Source: Tildeniella nuda ZEHNDER 1965/U140 (lineage in GTDB: Bacteria; Cyanobacteriota; Cyanobacteriia; Leptolyngbyales; Leptolyngbyaceae). From it: a DNA stretch of 64,000 nt. Made by a program: the position numbers and the translations under genes. Numbering within the stretch: the stretch's first letter is position 1; the number at the start of each line of letters is the position of its first letter. The notes beneath the pieces were generated by a model. That model saw only the letters and a list, made by a program, of their open reading frames with translations, did no database searches and was not told the origin of the DNA. Below, one piece after another: positions 9,182-17,315 of the stretch. The stretch lies in the NCBI GenBank assembly GCA_019358895.1, contig JAHHIG010000019.1:1-64000 (forward strand), in the 5' to 3' direction.

Positions 9182-10333
9182 TTACGGTAAAACAGCCGCA
9201 GCGAGTTCGGATAAAACAGACTCTAACTGTTCAACAGCGATCGCCTGGCTGAAGTGCGAGATTGCCTTCTGCTGCCCTTTACGCGTCAATGTTTCCCAAA
9301 CGTCTGGCTGTGTCGGTAACAATGATAAACACTCAGCCAGGTCTAGGGGATTTTCGGTTTCAAAGATGAGTCCATCCTGCCCGTGCTCGACAATTTCGCC
9401 TGATCCTCCAGTGCCACTGGTGATGAGCGTCAGTCCAGCCGCCATTGCCTCTACCTGGCTAATGCCAAACGGTTCTTCAAACCGCGACGGAAAGACCAGA
9501 ACATTGCAGTGCTTGTAGAGTTCGCCAAGCGCTGGGCGCGACAAAACACCAGGAAAGTGAACACACGCTTGCAGCCCTTCAGACTCGATAAACTGCTGTA
9601 AAGCCTGTACAAAGTCAGGCTGAAGCGTTCCACCTGCGATCGTGGCAGTAAATTCAACACCGACTGCATGGAGTAGAGAAAGTGCTTCAACCAACACATC
9701 CGCACCCTTGTAGGGCATCACCAGGCTGGCATAAGCGATACGCAGCCGATCGCGGGGAGGTAGCTCTGCCTGATAAAACGCTTCAATGGCAGCACCCGGA
9801 TAAATGGTTTGAGCTGCCGCCGCCGGATAGCCTTGCTGCTGTAGCACTTGACCGACCCAATCGCTACACGTTACGTAACGGTACAGAGGACTTTGCGGTG
9901 CCAGAGACGGTAGGTAACCCGGCTGTGCATTCATCACATAATGAGCGATCGCAACTGGAGTCGCTAACACCTGCTCCAACAGCTCTACAGGCAAAAACGT
10001 GGCATTACCCACCAGGCACACATCGGGTTGAAACGTGTGCAAGTGCTGCTTGAGCACCTGACGATTGTGGTGCTTAATGGCAACAATCTCTTGCTCAGAA
10101 AACCACTCTGGTCCTCGTTCCGAATGCCATTGACCACAGAGCAATAGGCACCGTTCAATTTGAGGCTCAGGCTCAGGGCTGGGGTGGCTGCTAAAGAACG
10201 CTGTTGTATCGCTTGTTAGCACCAGAAGCTCATGCCCCCGCTGCTGGAGAAGCCGAGTAAAATCGGCGATCGCCCGCTCGTACCCTCCTAATATTTGAGG
10301 CGGATACAGGTTGGTTATGACGAGAATTCTCAT
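9182..10333 (-). CDS. GT4-family glycosyltransferase
   Basis: This 383-residue GT-B-fold enzyme has an N-terminal NLYPPQILGGYERAIADFTRLLQ loop typical of GT4 acceptor domains. The C-terminal donor domain contains the E-x7-E region EEPFGISQVEAMAAGL and a GSGEIVEHGQDGLIFE segment that contacts the nucleotide-sugar. It probably adds a hexose to a cell-surface glycan from an NDP-sugar in the cytoplasm. It lies on the minus strand between the GT39-like gene and the SPINDLY-like gene, forming a three-gene glycosylation group. Start ATG 10333 gives a complete N-terminal beta-strand (MRILVITNLYPP). Donor sugar is unknown. Confidence 0.9.
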   Translation of the reverse strand: MRILVITNLYPPQILGGYERAIADFTRLLQQRGHELLVLTSDTTAFFSSHPSPEPEPQIERCLLLCGQWHSERGPEWFSEQEIVAIKHHNRQVLKQHLHTFQPDVCLVGNATFLPVELLEQVLATPVAIAHYVMNAQPGYLPSLAPQSPLYRYVTCSDWVGQVLQQQGYPAAAAQTIYPGAAIEAFYQAELPPRDRLRIAYASLVMPYKGADVLVEALSLLHAVGVEFTATIAGGTLQPDFVQALQQFIESEGLQACVHFPGVLSRPALGELYKHCNVLVFPSRFEEPFGISQVEAMAAGLTLITSGTGGSGEIVEHGQDGLIFETENPLDLAECLSLLPTQPDVWETLTRKGQQKAISHFSQAIAVEQLESVLSELAAAVLP

Positions 10334-10390
10334 GAAGCATCATCAAGTAGTTTGTAACGATGGCTGTTGCTAGATGATTGATCGTATTAG

Positions 10391-10516
10391 CTTTCAGCGG
10401 TCAGCCGTCAGCTTTCAGCCATGAGTGCCCTGCTGGTTGCTCATAATCCATCCATTCGTTTTATATCAGCTTTAGCGTACGAGTGTACCGCTAACTGCTG
10501 ACTGCTGACTGCTGAG
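10391..10516. repeat. Degenerate heptanucleotide repeats flanking the SPINDLY-like gene
   Basis: Positions 10391-10420 contain variants of the GTCAGC(T/G/C) heptamer, and 10493-10516 contain ACTGCTG/GACTGCT heptamers. These are decayed STRR arrays in the 195-bp spacer between the two glycosyltransferase genes. No gene is seen in the spacer. Confidence 0.7.
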
Positions 10517-10528
10517 CGCTCTACTCCT

Positions 10529-12748
10529 CTACTGAGTAATGTATGCTTGCCACATTTGCTTGTAGGCACGTTCCATTTCACGGGTGAATTGTTTCGCATT
10601 CCATAATGGCGCGGTTTGGCGCGATCGCTGCAATTTCCAGGCAACGTGCTGCCGCAGCTCGACTTCTTTGCCCAAGCGGATGCCCCACTCGACGTACTCC
10701 TCATTCGTCCAGGCAATGCCTTCCTTAATGCCCGCATTTACCATCATGGTGTAGCTATTGCGGCTGGCGAACTGTTCTCCCACTCGCGTCACCAATGGAA
10801 TGCCCATCCACAGCGTTTCCATCGTTGTTGTAGCACCGTTATAGGGGTAAGTATCCAGCACCACATCGGCAATGCTCAGGTTTGCTCGATGCACGGCTTC
10901 AGTGGAGACTTCTGGCAAAAAACGGAGTCGATCGCTGGTGACACCCTCTGCCGCTGCCACCTGAGCAAAGTAGGTTTGAATAGCGCGATCGTCGGTGATG
11001 CCTTTAACTAATAAGTAGCTGTTGGGTACGGCGGCGATAATGCGCAGTTGCGATCGCACAGTTTCAGGATGCCGCTTCGAGGCACTCTGTCCGCTGAGAT
11101 AAATGATGGCATCGTCTGGAATGCCCAAATCATCTCGACGAAGGGTAGGGATGCCGACTTCAAAACCATCGACGGCAATATAGGTTTGAGGTAAGCGCCA
11201 AATCTTTTCGGCGTAGTGGGCATCGGCAGCGTCTGAAAGGACGTAAGGATCGGCGATAAAGTAGTCGATCGCGGGCATTCCCGATGCGTCCCAGCCTAAC
11301 CACGTCGCTTGCACAGGCGCAGGTTTGAGCGCCATCACCTCAGAGCAGACATCGGCTGTAATGCTATCGAGGTCAATCAGAATATCGATATCGTCCTGAT
11401 AAATTTGTTCTGCGATCGCCAGCCCATCACGACCTAATTTACGAGCATGATCGACCTGTTCCACAAACCAGTCCTGGAGTGAATCGTTGCCGTCGTTATA
11501 ATTCCAAAAGTAGCCGTAGAGTTCAAACTGTTTGCGATCGTGATGCTGGATCAACCAGCGAGACAGCCAGCCCACGGAATGCCGCCGCAAGCAATGCGAA
11601 AAATACCCAATGCGTAAGCGTTCATGGCTCTCCTGGCGATCGCGCCGAAGCGCTAATCCCTCTTGATACCGCTCGGCTGCCTCAGCAGCGTAGGCTCGAA
11701 CACTAGACTGGCATAGTTGAAAGAGATGGTTTTGTGCCAGACGATTGTGCTCCAGATTGTCCCGCACGTAGGGCAAAAAGAAGGTTGTGGTGACTAAACG
11801 GAGAGTCGTATTTTGATTGAGCGGTTCCGTTTGCGATGCTGCCAGTGACAACAGCAAGGATTCCTGAAGGGATACCAGCTCAAAGATTTCTTTCCAGTAG
11901 CCGCCTGCACGGGTGAGTGCCCGCAGCAGCAGAAAGGCACCGAACACTTGATCAGGGAGCGATCGCGCCAGAAGGCACCATTCACGCGCGGTTTCAATCC
12001 CCTGCTCATGCTGTCCCGCATTCTGGTAGAAGGTCGATAAATGGCTGAGCACCTCTAAATCCTGGGGGCATACTTTTCGACACAACTGGACATAGCGAAT
12101 TGCCAACGAGGGACAGTGCAACTCGTAGGCAATGACGACGGATGTCAGCATGAGCGTGTGGACGACGGGCAGCGGATCAGACGCTCGATCGAGCGCTGCT
12201 TCAGCAAACGCCAGGAGCGCTGGGTCGCCGGGAGTGTGCTGTAGAACCGCTTGTAAGGTTTGCAGGAGTAATGCTTGATCGATCGCAGCAGTCGATCTTA
12301 GTAGTTCGATCGTGTCCCATGCCGCCAAATCTTCTTCAGCAAAACGATCCAGCTCGATCGCCCGTTGTACCAGATGTAGAAGATTCTGTAAATCATGGGG
12401 AGCCACTTCCCGTAGATGTTGCCGCAGCAACCAGGCGAGTGGGTGGTTAGCGCTGGCTTCTTGCTGTTCTGCCTGCGATCGCAGAAACTGCGCCAATTCG
12501 TCTGTCCACTGCTCAATCTGCTCGGCATCACCGTCCATCATTGCCAGCATCCAGGTCGTCTGAGCTTCCGCCTCGTCGCCTAGAAGCAGCGATGCCAATC
12601 CTAGATGCCAGTAGTGTGCTTTGACATGAGGCTCCATGTCGATGAGCTGTTGATACTGCTCAACTGCCTGACCATACTTGCCGCTTGCTAAGCACAGTGC
12701 TGCCTGTTGCTCGTCCGATCGCGGTTCCAAAGCATTCTCAATCATCAT
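10529..12748 (-). CDS. TPR-containing SPINDLY/OGT-like O-GlcNAc transferase (GT41)
   Basis: This 739-residue protein has an N-terminal helical TPR-like half (about residues 10-340; for example YGQAVEQYQQLIDMEP and HYWHLGLASLLLGDEAEA) and a C-terminal GT41 catalytic half. The latter includes RLRIGYFSHCLRRHSVGWL (near 385), the DILIDLDSITADV stretch, APVQATWLGWDASGMPAIDYFIAD, and YPYNGATTTMETLWMGIPLVT near 640. GT41 enzymes transfer a sugar, usually GlcNAc and in some SPINDLY forms fucose, to Ser/Thr of proteins. Cyanobacterial members are common but their substrates are poorly known. The gene precedes the GT4 gene on the minus strand and is divergent from menG, with about 160 bases of shared promoter space. 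Confidence 0.9.
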   Translation of the reverse strand: MMIENALEPRSDEQQAALCLASGKYGQAVEQYQQLIDMEPHVKAHYWHLGLASLLLGDEAEAQTTWMLAMMDGDAEQIEQWTDELAQFLRSQAEQQEASANHPLAWLLRQHLREVAPHDLQNLLHLVQRAIELDRFAEEDLAAWDTIELLRSTAAIDQALLLQTLQAVLQHTPGDPALLAFAEAALDRASDPLPVVHTLMLTSVVIAYELHCPSLAIRYVQLCRKVCPQDLEVLSHLSTFYQNAGQHEQGIETAREWCLLARSLPDQVFGAFLLLRALTRAGGYWKEIFELVSLQESLLLSLAASQTEPLNQNTTLRLVTTTFFLPYVRDNLEHNRLAQNHLFQLCQSSVRAYAAEAAERYQEGLALRRDRQESHERLRIGYFSHCLRRHSVGWLSRWLIQHHDRKQFELYGYFWNYNDGNDSLQDWFVEQVDHARKLGRDGLAIAEQIYQDDIDILIDLDSITADVCSEVMALKPAPVQATWLGWDASGMPAIDYFIADPYVLSDAADAHYAEKIWRLPQTYIAVDGFEVGIPTLRRDDLGIPDDAIIYLSGQSASKRHPETVRSQLRIIAAVPNSYLLVKGITDDRAIQTYFAQVAAAEGVTSDRLRFLPEVSTEAVHRANLSIADVVLDTYPYNGATTTMETLWMGIPLVTRVGEQFASRNSYTMMVNAGIKEGIAWTNEEYVEWGIRLGKEVELRQHVAWKLQRSRQTAPLWNAKQFTREMERAYKQMWQAYITQ

Positions 12749-12907
12749 GTCACCGATGCCTCAAGGAGATGGGGTGCCCTCCGGCTTCCAGTATGCCCTT
12801 AGCAGCCTTAGCTTTGATCAAGCGCGATCGTACATCTTGACACCGGACTGCTCACTAAACGGTATCCTCAGAGCACGCCTAAATCTACACTCTCACGCTC
12901 AAAACCA

Positions 12908-13597
12908 ATGTCCGATCGCATCCGCACACTGTTTAACCGCATCGCCCCTGTTTACGACCAATTGAATACCCTGCTCAGTTTAGGGCAACATCGCATTTGG
13001 AAGCAGATGGCAGTGAAATGGAGTGGAGCCACAGTAGGAAGTACCTGTCTGGATGTGTGCTGTGGCAGTGGCGATCTGGCGTTGTTGCTGGCAGAACGGG
13101 TTGGCTTGACCGGGCAGGTGATTGGGCTGGATTTTGCCACGGCACAGTTGGCGATCGCGCAGCAGCGTGCCCAAGAACGCTATCCTATCCCGTCGATCAC
13201 CTGGCTGGAAGGTGATGCGCTGGAGCTACCGTTTCCGAATAACCACTTTGATGCGGCGACGATGGGCTACGGTTTGCGGAACGTCACCGATATTCCCCGC
13301 AGCCTTAAAGAACTGCACCGCGTGCTCAAGCCCAGCGCCAAAGCTGCCATTCTCGACTTTCATCGTCCGTCCAATGCCCAGATACGCACCTTGCAGCAAT
13401 GGTATCTGGATGCGATCGTGGTGCCTGCCGCCCAGCAGTTTGGCTTGACCGAAGAATATGCGTATATCGCGCCTAGCCTCGATCGCTTCCCCACTGGCAC
13501 CGAGCAGATTGCACTAGCACGTCAGGCTGGCTTCGCTACTGCCACACACTACCCCATCGCGGGCGGTACGATGGGAGTGTTGGTTGTAAGCAAGTAG
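12908..13597 (+). CDS. menG: Demethylphylloquinone/demethylmenaquinone methyltransferase (MenG/UbiE)
   Basis: This 229-residue class I SAM methyltransferase has a UbiE/MenG opening (FNRIAPVYDQLNTLLSLGQHRIWK). SAM motif I is LDVCCGSGDLALLL (48-61). The family-specific block GYGLRNVTDIPRSLKELHRVLKP (near 120-142) and the C-terminal GGTMGVLVVSK are also present. In cyanobacteria this enzyme methylates 2-phytyl-1,4-naphthoquinone in the last step of phylloquinone synthesis, the secondary electron acceptor of photosystem I. It stands alone, divergent from the SPINDLY-like gene, and is followed by a long hairpin. The orthology call is strong; the phylloquinone rather than menaquinone assignment rests on the cyanobacterial context. 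Confidence 0.92.
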   Translation: MSDRIRTLFNRIAPVYDQLNTLLSLGQHRIWKQMAVKWSGATVGSTCLDVCCGSGDLALLLAERVGLTGQVIGLDFATAQLAIAQQRAQERYPIPSITWLEGDALELPFPNNHFDAATMGYGLRNVTDIPRSLKELHRVLKPSAKAAILDFHRPSNAQIRTLQQWYLDAIVVPAAQQFGLTEEYAYIAPSLDRFPTGTEQIALARQAGFATATHYPIAGGTMGVLVVSK

Positions 13598-13604
13598 TTA
13601 GCTG

Positions 13605-13653
13605 TTAGTTTTTGGTTGTTAGTCGCAGCTGAAACCTAACAACTAAAAACTAA
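13605..13653. repeat. Long inverted repeat downstream of menG
   Basis: Arms TTAGTTTTTGGTTGTTAG (13605-13622) and CTAACAACTAAAAACTAA (13636-13653) pair over 18 positions with one mismatch around a 13-base loop. The right arm runs into further CTAAAAA heptamers. It could stabilise or terminate the menG transcript, but there is no terminal T-tract immediately after it, and the DUF445 gene follows only 25 bases later. Confidence 0.65.
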
Positions 13654-13678
13654 AAACTAAAAACTGGTCTTCTTTGCT

Positions 13679-14908
13679 TTGGATCTTTCTTCGCTCTGGC
13701 TTTTCCTCGGTCCTCCGATCGTTGGCGGCATCATTGGCTACTTCACTAATGACATCGCCATCAAAATGCTGTTTCGCCCTTACACAGCTCGCTACATTGG
13801 TGGGAAGCAAATTCCGTTTACACCGGGACTCATTCCCCGTAATCAGGAGCGTCTGGCAAAGCGCATTTCTGACACGATTATGGGGTCGCTGCTCACGCCA
13901 GAAGAGTTGCAAAAGCTGGCGAAACGGCTGTTAGAAACTGAACGCGTACAGGCTGCCATCCTGTGGCTACTCAAACTGGCGCTGGAGCAGATTCAAACGG
14001 ACAAAGAACAAAAAACGGCGAAAGTGCTGGCAAGTATTCTGCGTGATCTGCTGGGCGAGTCGCTGCCACGCTTGCTTAAAGTGTTAGCCCGCCGCGAAGA
14101 TTTTTTAGAGGCACAGTTGAACCAGATTTTTGATCAGGTGCTGCTGGAGTTTCAGTTGAATGATGAGCAGTCGATCAAACTCGCAGATTGGTTGCTGCAA
14201 GTGGTTTTGCCGCCGGATGCTATCCGTTTGACACTCATTGACTTTTTGACCGATCGCAACATCCAGGTCATTGATGAGGGCTTTCGGGAGCGCACGAGCG
14301 GTACATCCTGGGTGGTCGCCAACTTGTTTGGTGTCCGCAATTCTCTAACGCGGCTGCGGACATTCTGCCTGGATGAAAAAGAAGCCAGCAATACGCGTAT
14401 CGCCGAGTTGGTTTCAACCCTCAACCTGCGACGACGTTTGCAAGAGTGGCTGCAAAATTTATCGCTGCAAAATCTACCCATTTCCACCGTGCGTCAACTG
14501 CGGAAAACCTTGCGCGATAGCGTGCGTGGTTACGTTCAAGAGAAAGGCTCTGATGTTCTTCAGGAGTTGGGCAAATCGGTTGATTGGGATAATGTTGCAA
14601 CCGTGATTCTCAATCGCTTACGCACGTCTGAAGTCGTCAATGCATCCCTGGAAGTGATCAGCCTGGATTTAGCGCTGATTCTAGAACGCTATCTGGAGCG
14701 TGATTTGGAATCACTTGTGACGCAAGCAATTCCCATTCTCAATATTGATCAGGTGATTATCGATCGCGTGAAAGCTACTTCACCCGCCGATTTGGAGGGC
14801 GCAATTAACGGTATTGTGCAGAGCGAACTACAGGCGATCGTCAATCTAGGTGGCATTTTGGGCTTGGTGATTGGGCTACTTCAATCTGCCTCGCTGCTAT
14901 TGCGTTAG
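13679..14908 (+). CDS. DUF445 family membrane-anchored protein
   Basis: This 409-residue protein starts with a TTG codon. An N-terminal hydrophobic segment with [24 protein letters not shown] is the DUF445 signature. A long amphipathic helical region follows, then a C-terminal hydrophobic anchor ([18 protein letters not shown]). The family (B. subtilis YheB group) is peripheral or anchored at the membrane and has no established biochemical activity. The TTG start is chosen because no upstream in-frame ATG/GTG follows the repeat region and the conserved N-terminal hydrophobic segment begins within ten codons. It lies in the same direction as menG but is separated by a hairpin, so co-expression is uncertain. 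Confidence 0.82.
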   Translation: MDLSSLWLFLGPPIVGGIIGYFTNDIAIKMLFRPYTARYIGGKQIPFTPGLIPRNQERLAKRISDTIMGSLLTPEELQKLAKRLLETERVQAAILWLLKLALEQIQTDKEQKTAKVLASILRDLLGESLPRLLKVLARREDFLEAQLNQIFDQVLLEFQLNDEQSIKLADWLLQVVLPPDAIRLTLIDFLTDRNIQVIDEGFRERTSGTSWVVANLFGVRNSLTRLRTFCLDEKEASNTRIAELVSTLNLRRRLQEWLQNLSLQNLPISTVRQLRKTLRDSVRGYVQEKGSDVLQELGKSVDWDNVATVILNRLRTSEVVNASLEVISLDLALILERYLERDLESLVTQAIPILNIDQVIIDRVKATSPADLEGAINGIVQSELQAIVNLGGILGLVIGLLQSASLLLR

Positions 14909-14918
14909 AGCGATCCTG

Positions 14919-15049
14919 CTAGGGCGCGTCATCAATTAGCTCCAAAACCTTGCGGTATCAGCATAATCGCGCCCGCCCCAACACACCAGGCTAGGGGCTG
15001 GCACCCTTGCTGCAAGTCATGTGTAGTTGTAATGGATGACAGCCCCTAG
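14919..15049. mobile_element. 131-bp MITE, copy A (CTAGGGCGCGTCATCAATT termini)
   Basis: Terminal inverted repeats CTAGGGCGCGTCATCAATT and, on the reversed right end, CTAGGGGCTGTCATCCATT enclose a non-coding interior with another CTAGGGGCTGG copy. An inverted copy of exactly the same length occurs at 45051-45181 with a closely similar interior. This supports a mobile, non-autonomous element. TA at each end suggests a TA target as in IS630/Tc1-type elements, but this is inference. Confidence 0.85.
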
Positions 15050-15078
15050 CAAAAATCCTGTCAAGATACCTCAACGTT

Positions 15079-16410
15079 TCAGGCAGGAAAACACTTGCCA
15101 AACGCCTGAAGCAGTTTAAGAGAACCTTTGAGACGAATTTTGCGTCGTAGCATTGCCCAGAGCAGGTTTTGCTCTTTTGCCAGGAACCCTAGCCAGGTTT
15201 CACTATCCGCCACGATCGCCAGATCAGCCGTTCCAACAAACCCTTTTTCGACATGAAGAGCACGATCGCGAATCGTCACCGTTGCCTGACAGGATTCTGC
15301 ACCAAAGAAGGTGAAATGATACGTCACATTCAATCCCCTGGACTGCTCGCGCTGAAACAACAGCGGTAAACCAAAGAGAAAGCCAGGAATGGATTGCGGG
15401 CGAATGCCACTGCTAACGCGGCGGATGGTTTTGTGGGGAAAACGCTTTGCCACGTAGGCTTCAGCGTCTGATCCGGGCACCACATAGATCGGTTCGGGTT
15501 TCTCTTGCAGGGGCTTAACAATCTCTTGCACAAACCCGACGCGATCGCTCAAAAAAGGGGCAATCACATCCTCTCCGGCTGGACAAGCAGCAATGCAATA
15601 AGCAGCTTTGTAGTTGGCTTTAAAGGAGAGACTTTGCCACATGGAAGCGGACTCTGACGCATTCACTTTTTGGCGGTAGTCGTGTGCGTTTTTGCTATCG
15701 GCGATCGTTTCTGCCCAATCGGTGAAGCCACTCATCAGTTCACGGTAGTTATGGGTATAGCAGGCGGAAAAATTGAAGTGCCCATCAGGGGCGATCGCTC
15801 CAACCGGGCAAGCCGCGACACAGAGCTTACAATCGATGCAGGGATTGTAAGCGATCGGTTGGTTGTACTCGGTTACTTCGGCATCGATCAGGACTGTACC
15901 TAGTGAAATGAAGTTGCCAAACTTGGGATGGATCACGTTCCGGTGCAGCCCCATGTGCCCTAAGCCTGCCGCCACAGCTACAGGCTTATGGGAAACAACC
16001 CAGATTTTTCCCGGAAAGCGATCCATTTCCATAGGAAATCCGGCTGATGGATACAAGGCTCTCACCCCAACCTGATCCAACCGTTTGACGATCGCACGGG
16101 CAACCTCGTTCACCTCGTCGTAGTTGGCATGAAATTCCAGGTTGGCAACCGATCGCGCCGGAGCCCGCACGTTTTCTCGATTCATCCGACAAACAATGCT
16201 AATCAACGTTTGGGTTGGAGCAAAAGCGGTCAGGATATCTGACCGCTGATCGGCGATTGTCGATCGATTCAACTCTACAAACCCAACATCATCGGCTCCG
16301 GCTTCCAAACACAGCGATCGCAGTGAGTCAACATTCAGCTTGGCGCGGGCAGGGGCAACGGGCTGTTCCCGCCACCAGCGCACGGTGGGATGATGGTCAA
16401 ATTTCGCCAT
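15079..16410 (-). CDS. Epoxyqueuosine-reductase-like 4Fe-4S protein fused to an SCP2-like domain
   Basis: This is a 443-residue protein. The N-terminal 300 residues resemble the QueG/reductive-dehalogenase-type iron-sulfur family: a vitamin-B12-reductase-like segment (GLGHMGLHRNVIHP) and a ferredoxin motif CIDCKLCVAACP (about residues 192-203), followed later by a second, incomplete-looking set (CIAACPAG). The C-terminal about 110 residues (FQREQSRGLNVTYHFTFFG... TADLAIVADSETWLGFLAKEQNLLWAMLRRKIRLKG, read in parts) resemble SCP2 sterol-carrier-type lipid-binding domains. The true QueG acts on tRNA; this one lacks the HEAT-like C-terminus of QueG, so tRNA modification should not be assumed. 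Redox chemistry on a hydrophobic substrate is a plausible inference. The neighbouring minus-strand SDR starts upstream; the gap is 19 bases, so the two are likely co-transcribed. Confidence 0.75.
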   Translation of the reverse strand: MAKFDHHPTVRWWREQPVAPARAKLNVDSLRSLCLEAGADDVGFVELNRSTIADQRSDILTAFAPTQTLISIVCRMNRENVRAPARSVANLEFHANYDEVNEVARAIVKRLDQVGVRALYPSAGFPMEMDRFPGKIWVVSHKPVAVAAGLGHMGLHRNVIHPKFGNFISLGTVLIDAEVTEYNQPIAYNPCIDCKLCVAACPVGAIAPDGHFNFSACYTHNYRELMSGFTDWAETIADSKNAHDYRQKVNASESASMWQSLSFKANYKAAYCIAACPAGEDVIAPFLSDRVGFVQEIVKPLQEKPEPIYVVPGSDAEAYVAKRFPHKTIRRVSSGIRPQSIPGFLFGLPLLFQREQSRGLNVTYHFTFFGAESCQATVTIRDRALHVEKGFVGTADLAIVADSETWLGFLAKEQNLLWAMLRRKIRLKGSLKLLQAFGKCFPA

Positions 16411-16429
16411 TGACTTTCCTTATGATGGA

Positions 16430-17206
16430 TTAACCGACAAACGCACCCGCACAAACAGTAACCACCTGCCCCGTCATGCCACTCGCTGCATCAGAAGCCA
16501 GGAATGCTGCTGTTGCAGCCGTCTCAGCCACCGAGATAGGGCGACCGAGCGGTGGCAGTGACATCGGTGGCATTTCGCCAAAAATCTGGATCTGTCCTGC
16601 CATTGTTTCCTGAATCGTACGCGTTTCGGGCATAGCAGAACCCCGTACGCAGTTCACACGCACCCCCGCTCGACCAAACTCACCCGCCAACGATCGCGTC
16701 ATTGCTTCAATAGCACCACAGGTGGCGCTAATGCCTGCCATATTTGCCGCTGTCATGCTGCTCAACGTGGCAGAAAGGGTCACGATCGCCCCGCTGCCTT
16801 GCTGCATCATCTGTGCCCCAACGGTGCGGGAGGTGAGAAAGGTAGAACCCAAAATGATCTGCAATGGTTTTAAGAATTGGCTCAATGCCACCGTCGTTGC
16901 AGGTTCTGGGTAGCCCAGATCGACAGGTCTCCCACCAATGCCATTGAAAACCGCATCAAGTGAACCTGCTGTCGCTGCAATTCGAGTTACATAATCGCTC
17001 ACAGTCGCGGGATCGGTCGCATCTACCACATCTGCCTTAGCCGTGCCGCCTGCATCGGTAATCTGGCTGACTAACTTTTCTAGAGCCTCAGCATTGCGCC
17101 CCGATACCCAAACTTGTGCCCCTTCACGGGCAAACTTGCGAGCCACCTCGCTGCCGATCGCACCCGTTGCCGCAAAGACCAGAACATTTTTGGAAGACAA
17201 AAGCAT
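16430..17206 (-). CDS. SDR-family protein lacking the catalytic Tyr/Lys pair
   Basis: This 258-residue Rossmann-fold protein has the cofactor loop ATGAIG near residues 13-18 and the GRN motif at 36-38 that favours NADP(H). The usual catalytic Tyr-x3-Lys is not seen: aligning on EAMTRSLA places Ile159 at the Tyr position and Cys163 at the Lys position, while Ser145 is kept. The C-terminal GMTGQVVTVCAGAFVG is a typical SDR tail. The start at 17206 is preferred over an upstream ATG at 17242, because AAGGA lies eight bases before it and the upstream part would overlap the operator. It is divergent from a TetR regulator and very probably its target. It may be an inactive or altered SDR, a sensor, or an enzyme with other chemistry. 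Confidence 0.85.
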   Translation of the reverse strand: MLLSSKNVLVFAATGAIGSEVARKFAREGAQVWVSGRNAEALEKLVSQITDAGGTAKADVVDATDPATVSDYVTRIAATAGSLDAVFNGIGGRPVDLGYPEPATTVALSQFLKPLQIILGSTFLTSRTVGAQMMQQGSGAIVTLSATLSSMTAANMAGISATCGAIEAMTRSLAGEFGRAGVRVNCVRGSAMPETRTIQETMAGQIQIFGEMPPMSLPPLGRPISVAETAATAAFLASDAASGMTGQVVTVCAGAFVG

Positions 17207-17233
17207 AGATCGGTTCCTTGCCAATTGAATTAA

Positions 17234-17250
17234 TCTAAACACTGTTTAGA
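17234..17250. promoter_or_regulatory. Palindromic operator between SDR and TetR genes
   Basis: TCTAAACACTGTTTAGA is a perfect 8-bp-arm palindrome around one central base. It sits in the 109-bp divergent spacer, 28 bases before the SDR start codon. Its size and symmetry match TetR-family operators, so the adjacent regulator probably binds it and represses the SDR gene. Confidence 0.75.
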
Positions 17251-17278
17251 ATCTGAACAATACTAAGATGCAGTAAAA

Positions 17279-17295
17279 TCTAAACGTTGTCAAGA
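17279..17295. promoter_or_regulatory. Second, degenerate operator-like half-palindrome
   Basis: TCTAAACGTTGTCAAGA matches the 17-bp palindrome at 17234-17250 in 13 of 17 positions and has one intact half-site. It lies 20 bases before the TetR start. It may allow autoregulation or cooperative binding; it could also be chance. Confidence 0.5.
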
Positions 17296-17315
17296 TCCCA
17301 GATTGGATTGCTTCA

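Noticed and set aside
15079-16410. True queG (epoxyqueuosine reductase)
   Set aside because: The C-terminal HEAT-like tRNA-binding part is missing and an SCP2-like domain stands in its place; tRNA modification cannot be assumed.
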